DNA from: Microbacterium sp.
Lineage (GTDB): Bacteria > Actinomycetota > Actinomycetes > Actinomycetales > Microbacteriaceae
Reading direction: 5' to 3'
DNA: 6,058 nucleotides
Assembly: GCA_031286555.1 (NCBI GenBank)
Contig: JAITUD010000210.1
Span: 1 to 6,058, forward strand
Position 1 is the first letter of the stretch, and every line of letters begins with the position of its first letter. Shown here in pieces: positions 1 to 6,058 of the stretch. The notes beneath the pieces are model-generated. The model was given only the letters and a program-made list of their open reading frames with translations, made no database searches and was not told the origin of the DNA. Made by a program: the position numbers and the translations under genes.

Positions 1-714
1 CATCGAGAGCGTCGCCAGCACCAGCAGCGGAGCGATCGAGTTCGGCATCACGTGGTACAGCAGCGTGGAGAACCTGCCGCGCCCGAGTGCCCGCGACGCG
101 GTGATGAACTCGGACTGCCTGATTCTCAGCACCTCCGCTCTGACGACGCGCGCGGTGGCCGCCCAGGCGAACCCGCCGATCGCGAACGAGAGCGTGAACA
201 CGTTGCGGAACTCGGAGAACACCGTCATCACCACGACAGCCGCGAGGATGTAGGGGATCGAGAAGAAGATGTCACCGATGCGCGAGAGCAGCGAGTCGAG
301 CCATCCGCCGTAGTAGCCGGCGAACGCGCCCATGATCAGGCCGATCAGGGAGCCGATGATCGCGGACAGCAGGCCGACGGACAGCGACGTGCGCGCGCCC
401 CAGACGATGCGCGCGTAGATGTCGCAGCCCTGGAACGTGAAGCCGAGCGGATGCCCCGCCTCGGGTCCGCCGTTCGAGTTCGCCAGCTGGCAGTCGTTGT
501 TCGGCGGAGTCTGCGTGAACAGCGTCGGCCAGATGGCCATCAGCAGGATCAGGGCGACGATGCCGATCGAGATCCAGAACAGCGGGCGGCGACGCAGATC
601 GTGCCAGGCGTCGCGCCAGAGGTTGGAGGGTTTGCCCTGCACACGGACCGCATCGGTTGCGGGCTGCGCAGCGGTGACCTGCGCGACGAAGCGCGTGGGG
701 TGCTGGTTAGACAT
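1..714 (-). CDS. oppC: OppC/DppC-type peptide ABC transporter permease (partial, C-terminus beyond left edge)
   Basis: This is the second inner-membrane permease of a peptide-type ABC importer. It pairs with the OppB-like protein to form the channel and docks an ATPase through its cytoplasmic loop. My translation gives 238 residues (start MSNQHPTRFV), open at the window edge; full-length relatives are around 300 residues. A cytoplasmic N-terminus with a basic RRRP stretch (41-44) precedes transmembrane segment 1 (about 46-66). A periplasm-side loop follows (about 67-100), then the transport core from about 104, with GARTSLSVG at 106-114. The EAA-type ATPase-docking loop covers about 195-230 (EFITASRALGRG, then HVMPNSIAP). 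The start ATG is backed by GAGGA six bases upstream. The gene begins inside the end of oppB, so the two are probably translationally coupled. Oddities are two loop cysteines (C75, C97) and a cluster of AGA/AGG arginine codons near 192-214. The family is clear, but whether the substrate is an oligopeptide, a dipeptide or another solute cannot be told from the permease. Confidence 0.9.
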   Translation of the reverse strand, partial: MSNQHPTRFVAQVTAAQPATDAVRVQGKPSNLWRDAWHDLRRRPLFWISIGIVALILLMAIWPTLFTQTPPNNDCQLANSNGGPEAGHPLGFTFQGCDIYARIVWGARTSLSVGLLSAIIGSLIGLIMGAFAGYYGGWLDSLLSRIGDIFFSIPYILAAVVVMTVFSEFRNVFTLSFAIGGFAWAATARVVRAEVLRIRQSEFITASRALGRGRFSTLLYHVMPNSIAPLLVLATLSM

Positions 715-1633
715 AGCGGATCCTCGGGTCGAGAAGGCCGTACAACAGGTCCACCACGAGGTTCACGAGCACGTAGATGACGACGAAGATCGTGACGAAC
801 GACACGATCGTCGGTCCCTCGTGCTTGAGGGTCGCTTGGAACAGGACGTTGCCGACTCCTGGGATGTTGAAGATGTACTCGGTGACGGTGGCGCCGACGA
901 GCAGCACACCGAAGTTCGTCGCCGAGTTGGTGATCACGGGGATCAGGGAGTTGCGCAGCACGTGCACGGGCAGCACGCGGTAGCTGGGCAGTCCCTTGCT
1001 GTACGCGGTGCGCACCCAGTCCTGGTTCAGCGTCTCGATGACCGTGCCGCGCATCAGACGCATGCTGGTGGCGTACAGGCTGAGACCGAGCACGATGGCG
1101 GGCAGCCACAGGTCGCCCCAGTCGTTCTGAGCGCCGACCGTGGGCCGGAACCAGCCGAGCTTGATCGCCAGGAAGTACTGCGCCAGGAAGCACATCACGA
1201 AGATGGGCATCGCCAGGAAGATCAGGGAGATGACCAGGTTCACGTTGTCGGTGATCTTGCCCTTGCGCAGAGCGGAGATGGTGCCGATGGCGATGGACAG
1301 CACGAACTCGATCGCGATGGCCATCACGGCCAGACGGGCGGTGACCGGCAGGGTCCGGGCGAGGACTTCATTGACCGACTGCCCGGAGAAGGTGGTGCCC
1401 ATGTCGCCGGTGAGCAGGCCCTTCATGTAGTAGAAGTACTGCACGAAGAACGGCTGATCCAGGTGGTACTCGGCTCGGATCGCCTCAAGCAGGGCGGGGG
1501 CCGGCGGCTTGTCGCCGAACAGCGCCGCGATGGGGTCTCCCGGCATCGCGAAGACCAGGGCGTAGATGAGCAGCGTGGACCCGATGAAAACCGGGATCAG
1601 CTGCAGGATTCGCCGAAGGATATAGGAAAACAT
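707..1633 (-). CDS. oppB: OppB-type peptide ABC transporter permease
   Basis: First inner-membrane permease of the peptide-type ABC importer. It forms the translocation channel with OppC and contacts an ATPase not present in this window. The 308-residue protein matches the usual OppB length (about 306 in E. coli). Features in order: an N-terminal MFSYILRRILQLIP typical of the family, transmembrane segment 1 (about 9-30), then an external loop with the AEYHLDQP motif (54-61) and GDMGTTF (76-82). The permease core starts near 95 (LPVTARLAVMAIAIEF) and has five further hydrophobic segments. The EAA docking loop is at about 204-234 (DWVRTAYSKGLPSYRV, then HVLRNSLIPV). The conserved TEYIFNIPGVG follows at 251-261, and the end is DPRIRYV, very like E. 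coli OppB (DPKIRY). The start ATG has GAAAGGAG five bases upstream. It lies 94 bp after oppA, across two predicted RNA hairpins, and overlaps oppC by 8 bp. DppB is the alternative name; the family itself is not in doubt. Confidence 0.93.
   Translation of the reverse strand: MFSYILRRILQLIPVFIGSTLLIYALVFAMPGDPIAALFGDKPPAPALLEAIRAEYHLDQPFFVQYFYYMKGLLTGDMGTTFSGQSVNEVLARTLPVTARLAVMAIAIEFVLSIAIGTISALRKGKITDNVNLVISLIFLAMPIFVMCFLAQYFLAIKLGWFRPTVGAQNDWGDLWLPAIVLGLSLYATSMRLMRGTVIETLNQDWVRTAYSKGLPSYRVLPVHVLRNSLIPVITNSATNFGVLLVGATVTEYIFNIPGVGNVLFQATLKHEGPTIVSFVTIFVVIYVLVNLVVDLLYGLLDPRIRYV
721..725 (-). promoter_or_regulatory. Ribosome binding site of oppC
   Basis: GAGGA on the minus strand, six bases before the oppC ATG (712-714). 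It lies inside the last codons of oppB, as expected for overlapping, coupled genes, and supports this start. Confidence 0.6.
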
Positions 1634-1634
1634 C

Positions 1635-1655
1635 CACTCTCCTTTCTTGGAGGTG
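1635..1655 (-). promoter_or_regulatory. Candidate hairpin sequestering the oppB Shine-Dalgarno
   Basis: In the transcript, CACCUCC (1655 to 1649) can pair with the Shine-Dalgarno and the bases after it. CUCC pairs with GGAG (1642-1639) around an AAGAAA loop. After one bulged A (1638), CAC pairs with GUG (1637-1635). That gives seven pairs, five of them G-C, ending two bases before the oppB ATG. The pairing is visible directly in the sequence. That it lowers oppB translation relative to oppA, or opens when ribosomes or a ligand act, is inference. Confidence 0.45.
1639..1646 (-). promoter_or_regulatory. Ribosome binding site of oppB
   Basis: GAAAGGAG on the minus strand, five bases before the ATG at 1631-1633. 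It fixes the oppB start. The GGAG core is complementary to CUCC a few bases upstream, so the site can be occluded by local pairing (see the 1635-1655 entry). Confidence 0.8.
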
Positions 1656-1658
1656 AAG

Positions 1659-1727
1659 GCACTCTTGGCACGTCATGAGGCGACGACCGTTTCGAGTCGC
1701 CGCCTCATGACGTGCCTTACCGAGTGC
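1659..1727 (-). terminator. Long hairpin in the oppA-oppB gap (attenuator or mRNA-stabilising element)
   Basis: This inverted repeat starts at the base directly after the oppA stop codon. The inner arms 1667-1688 and 1695-1716 pair over 22 bp around a 6-base loop. Sixteen consecutive outer base pairs are perfect. The two non-Watson-Crick positions (1683/1700 and 1688/1695) are G-U wobbles only when read as minus-strand RNA; on the other strand they would be A-C mismatches. Beyond a small internal loop, six more pairs form (1659-1664 with 1722-1727, GCACTC/GAGTGC). No U-tract follows, so it is not a textbook terminator, although actinobacterial terminators often lack one. By analogy with hairpins after periplasmic binding-protein genes such as malE, it probably ends or stabilises part of the transcript so that binding protein exceeds permease. 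Confidence 0.75.
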
Positions 1728-3386
1728 TTACTTCTTCGACTTGGTGATCTCGTAGTAGAGCGGCACGGAGTTCCAGCCGAACTTGACGTTCTGCACGGTC
1801 TCGCTGAAGCCGCCGTTCACGTTCTGGTACCAGAGCGGGATCACGGGCAGGTCCTTGAGGATCTGCTCCTGGGCCTTGGTGTAGTCGGCCAGAGCGGCCT
1901 TCTCGTCGGACGCGGCCGCACCCGCGGCGAGGTCCTTGTCGACGTCGGCGTTGGAGTAGTCGCCGTCGTTGGACGAGGCGCCGGTCGCGTACAGCGGGTA
2001 CAGGAAGTTGTACAGCGACGGGTAGTCGGCCTGCCATCCGGAGCGGTTCGCGGTCTGGATGGTGCGCTTGCCTGCTGCGTCACGGGCGTTGACCGCGGCG
2101 CGGAGGGTTGCGAAGTCGACGTAGGCCTTGCCGCCGGCGTCGATGCCGAGGGTGTTCTTGATCGAGTTGGTCACCGCGTCGACCCACACCTGGTGGGGGC
2201 CGTCGGAGTTGTAGGCGATCTCGAACTTGCCCGACCACGGCGAGATCTTGTCGGCCTCGGCCCACAGCTTCTTCGCCTCGTCGGGGTTGTACTTCAGGAC
2301 GTCGCCGCCCTTCAGCTTCTCGCCGCCGCCGTCGATCACCGGGGAGGTGAAGTCGACTGCCGGGGTGCGGGTGCCGTTGAACACCTTGTCGGTGATCTCG
2401 TCGCGGTTGATCGCCATCGAGATCGCCTGTCGACGCAGCGCGCCCTCCTCGCCGGAGAAGTGCTTGATCTGCTCGCCGATGGTGAACGACTGGAAGATCG
2501 CGGCGGGCTGGTTGACCGCGCGGTCGCCGAGGTCGTCCTGGTAGGTGGCGAGGGCCGACTCGGGGATCTGGTCGATCACGTCGACGTTGCCGCCCTGCAG
2601 GTCGGCGTACGCGGCGTCGAACGAGGCGTAGAACGTGATGGTCAGACCACCGTTCTCCACCTTGCGGTCGCCCTTGTAGTCGTCGTTCTTGACCAGGTCG
2701 ATCTTGACGTCGTGCTGCCACGCGCCGTCGCCGGCCAGCTTGTAGGGGCCGTTGCCGATCGGGTTCTCACCGAACTTGGCCATGTCGGTGAACGCGACGT
2801 CGGGCAGCGGGTAGAACGCCGAGTAGCCCAGGCGGGTCGCGAAGTCGTTCGCGACCGGGGAGGACAGCTCGATCGTGAAGGTCTGGTCGTCGACCTTCTT
2901 CAGACCGGTGAGCTCGGAGTCCGCCGTGGCGCTGTAGCCGACGATGTCGGCGAACCAGGACTGGTTCAGCTGCTTGTTCGACAGCTGGGCGCCCCAGTTC
3001 CAGGCCTTGATGAAGTTGTCGGACTTGACGTCGGTGCCGTCGGTGAACTTCTGGCCCTTCTTGAGCTTGACCGTCAGCGTGGTGGGGCTGTCGACCTTGA
3101 TCTCGTCGGCCATGTCGTTGACGAGCTTGCCGTCGCCGTCGTAGAAGGCGAGGCCGGCGAAGATCGCGTCGAGGATCTTGCCGCCGCCCACCTCGTTGGT
3201 GTTGGTCGGGATCAGCGGGTTCTCCGGCTCGGAGCCGTTGGTCGTGATGATGGCCGTCTTGTCGACGTTGGCATCGGATGCACCCTTGGAGGGTTCCGGG
3301 TTGGACCCCGAGGTGCATCCGGCGAGTGCGATCACACTCGTCGCCAGCAGTGCCGCACTCGCGAGTGCGATCTTCTTGCGCTTCAC
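1728..3386 (-). CDS. oppA: OppA-type peptide ABC transporter substrate-binding lipoprotein
   Basis: Extracellular, lipid-anchored solute receptor that delivers its ligand to the OppB/OppC channel. It is a family 5 extracellular solute-binding protein (SBP_bac_5 type). The GTG start gives 552 residues and is preferred because AGGAGG lies six bases upstream and the protein then begins directly with a lipoprotein signal: basic KRKK (2-5), a hydrophobic core, and lipobox LAGC with Cys24 as the lipidated residue. A Ser/Gly/Pro-rich linker (about 25-40) follows. Family landmarks are LTVKLKKGQKFTDGTDVKSD (104-123), the NPIGNGPYKL region (208-217), the RRQAISMAINRDEI block (318-331) and the C-terminal DLPVIPLWYQN (512-522). 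The GWQADYPSLYNFL stretch (450-462) is OppA-like, resembling the GWCADY region of E. coli OppA. It heads the operon and is followed by a long hairpin. The ligand is likely a peptide but is not proven by sequence. The symbol denotes the family type. Confidence 0.92.
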   Translation of the reverse strand: MKRKKIALASAALLATSVIALAGCTSGSNPEPSKGASDANVDKTAIITTNGSEPENPLIPTNTNEVGGGKILDAIFAGLAFYDGDGKLVNDMADEIKVDSPTTLTVKLKKGQKFTDGTDVKSDNFIKAWNWGAQLSNKQLNQSWFADIVGYSATADSELTGLKKVDDQTFTIELSSPVANDFATRLGYSAFYPLPDVAFTDMAKFGENPIGNGPYKLAGDGAWQHDVKIDLVKNDDYKGDRKVENGGLTITFYASFDAAYADLQGGNVDVIDQIPESALATYQDDLGDRAVNQPAAIFQSFTIGEQIKHFSGEEGALRRQAISMAINRDEITDKVFNGTRTPAVDFTSPVIDGGGEKLKGGDVLKYNPDEAKKLWAEADKISPWSGKFEIAYNSDGPHQVWVDAVTNSIKNTLGIDAGGKAYVDFATLRAAVNARDAAGKRTIQTANRSGWQADYPSLYNFLYPLYATGASSNDGDYSNADVDKDLAAGAAASDEKAALADYTKAQEQILKDLPVIPLWYQNVNGGFSETVQNVKFGWNSVPLYYEITKSKK

Positions 3387-3392
3387 TTGTGT

Positions 3393-3398
3393 CCTCCT
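3393..3398 (-). promoter_or_regulatory. Ribosome binding site deciding the GTG start of oppA
   Basis: A consensus AGGAGG on the minus strand, six bases before GTG at 3384-3386. It rules out the in-frame ATG 48 bases upstream (3432-3434), which would add 16 residues in front of the signal peptide and has no comparable site. Confidence 0.85.
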
Positions 3399-3414
3399 AT
3401 GGACTCGGGCAAGT

Positions 3415-3436
3415 CCGTGTTCAGCCTCGAGCACGG
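3415..3436 (-). promoter_or_regulatory. Candidate operator or leader hairpin upstream of oppA
   Basis: Imperfect inverted repeat with 8-base arms, 3415-3422 (CCGTGTTC) and 3429-3436 (GAGCACGG), with one mismatched pair and a 6-base spacer. It falls just downstream of the candidate -10 box, where a repressor site or a 5' leader hairpin would sit. The symmetry is seen; a role is inferred. Confidence 0.35.
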
Positions 3437-3445
3437 TATTGATCG

Positions 3446-3451
3446 ATTGTA
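3446..3451 (-). promoter_or_regulatory. Candidate -10 box for the opp operon
   Basis: TACAAT on the minus strand, a good match to the housekeeping -10 consensus. It would place the transcription start near 3438-3440, about 50 bases before the GTG. No good -35 box lies at 16-18 bp; the nearest TTGTCC (3473-3478) is 21 bp away. The promoter may therefore be activator-dependent or of the weak -35 type common in actinobacteria. Confidence 0.4.
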
Positions 3452-3454
3452 CGG

Positions 3455-3464
3455 TCCCGCGGGA
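3455..3464. promoter_or_regulatory. 10-bp perfect palindrome in the promoter spacer
   Basis: TCCCGCGGGA reads the same on both strands and sits three bases upstream of the candidate -10 box. It is a possible binding site for a dimeric regulator, but short GC-rich palindromes also arise by chance in such DNA. Confidence 0.3.
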
Positions 3465-3472
3465 GCTTTCGA

Positions 3473-3487
3473 GGACAACTGTTATCC
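3473..3487. promoter_or_regulatory. 15-bp dyad, candidate operator upstream of oppA
   Basis: GGACAACTGTTATCC is a near-perfect dyad centred on 3480: six of seven position pairs match, with only 3476/3484 not complementary. It lies at about -35 relative to a start inferred from the TACAAT box and is more AT-rich than its surroundings. Its form suits a helix-turn-helix dimer. The regulator is unknown, and no regulator gene lies in the window. Confidence 0.4.
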
Positions 3488-3497
3488 AGCCTTAACC

Positions 3498-3536
3498 GAA
3501 ATCCGCCCCGTCGCTCACGGCGACGGGGCGGATTTC
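3498..3536 (-). terminator. Intrinsic terminator of gcvP
   Basis: A perfect 17-bp GC-rich stem (3498-3514 with 3520-3536) with a 5-base loop (3515-3519), starting 18 bases after the gcvP stop codon. In minus-strand RNA the stem runs from GAAAU to AUUUC, so the only U-run (AUUUC) closes the base of the stem and no long U-tail follows. It separates gcvP from the opp operon transcriptionally. The near-symmetric A/U base means it might also stop transcription arriving from the other side. Confidence 0.88.
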
Positions 3537-3554
3537 CGATACGGATGCCGCAGA

Positions 3555-6058
<2,504 letters not shown>

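Noticed and set aside
52..780. A 242-codon plus-strand open frame over oppC
   Set aside because: Low-complexity Arg/Glu/Asp-rich shadow of the oppC coding sequence, with no ribosome binding site or family resemblance.
419..1678. A 419-codon open frame on the plus strand opposite oppB and part of oppC
   Set aside because: It is antisense to two well-recognised permease genes. Its product is rich in Asp/Gly/His/Arg/Gln with no recognisable fold, which is typical of the shadow frame of a GC-rich membrane-protein gene.
3387..3434. Upstream in-frame ATG start for oppA adding 16 residues
   Set aside because: The added residues would precede a standard lipoprotein signal peptide, and the strong AGGAGG sits six bases before the GTG at 3384-3386, inside this extension.
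3473..3478. TTGTCC as the -35 box of the oppA promoter
   Set aside because: Its spacing to TACAAT is 21 bp, too long for a standard sigma-70 type promoter. It is more likely part of the 15-bp dyad.
3387..3554. Glycine riboswitch or small RNA between gcvP and oppA
   Set aside because: The 168-bp gap is taken up by the gcvP terminator and the oppA promoter region. No conserved glycine-aptamer architecture is recognisable, and a gcv riboswitch would be expected upstream of gcv genes, outside this window.

Overview
All genes lie on the minus strand of this high-GC window. The sequence looks like an actinobacterium, most probably Microbacteriaceae (Microbacterium-like). This rests on GC-rich codon use with rare AGA/AGG and GCA, a GTG start behind a strong Shine-Dalgarno, an intrinsic terminator without a long U-tail, and the style of the lipoprotein signal. 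The taxonomic call is inference from composition, not from a marker gene.

In transcription order (right to left) the window holds: (1) gcvP, the glycine decarboxylase P-protein of the glycine cleavage system, whose N-terminus lies beyond the right edge; (2) a perfect 17-bp stem-loop terminator just after gcvP; (3) a short regulatory region with several dyad sequences and a candidate -10 box; (4) an oligopeptide/dipeptide-type ABC uptake operon, with the lipoprotein substrate-binding protein (OppA type), then the OppB-type permease, then the OppC-type permease, which is cut by the left edge. The ATPase genes (oppD/oppF type) would be expected further left and are not in the window.

The binding protein captures a peptide-like solute outside the membrane and hands it to the OppB/OppC channel. 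The oppB stop and oppC start overlap by 8 bp, which suggests coupled translation of the two channel halves. The oppA-oppB gap instead holds a long hairpin starting directly after the oppA stop, followed by a small hairpin that would bury the oppB ribosome binding site. Together these look like a device for making much more binding protein than permease from one transcript. GcvP is a cytoplasmic PLP enzyme of glycine catabolism and appears to be a separate transcription unit.

I see no mobile element, CRISPR array, RNA gene or defence system. The gene content is ordinary. The points worth a second look are the RNA structures at the oppA-oppB junction, the dyads upstream of oppA, and a marked excess of the heptamer GCATCCG/CGGATGC.
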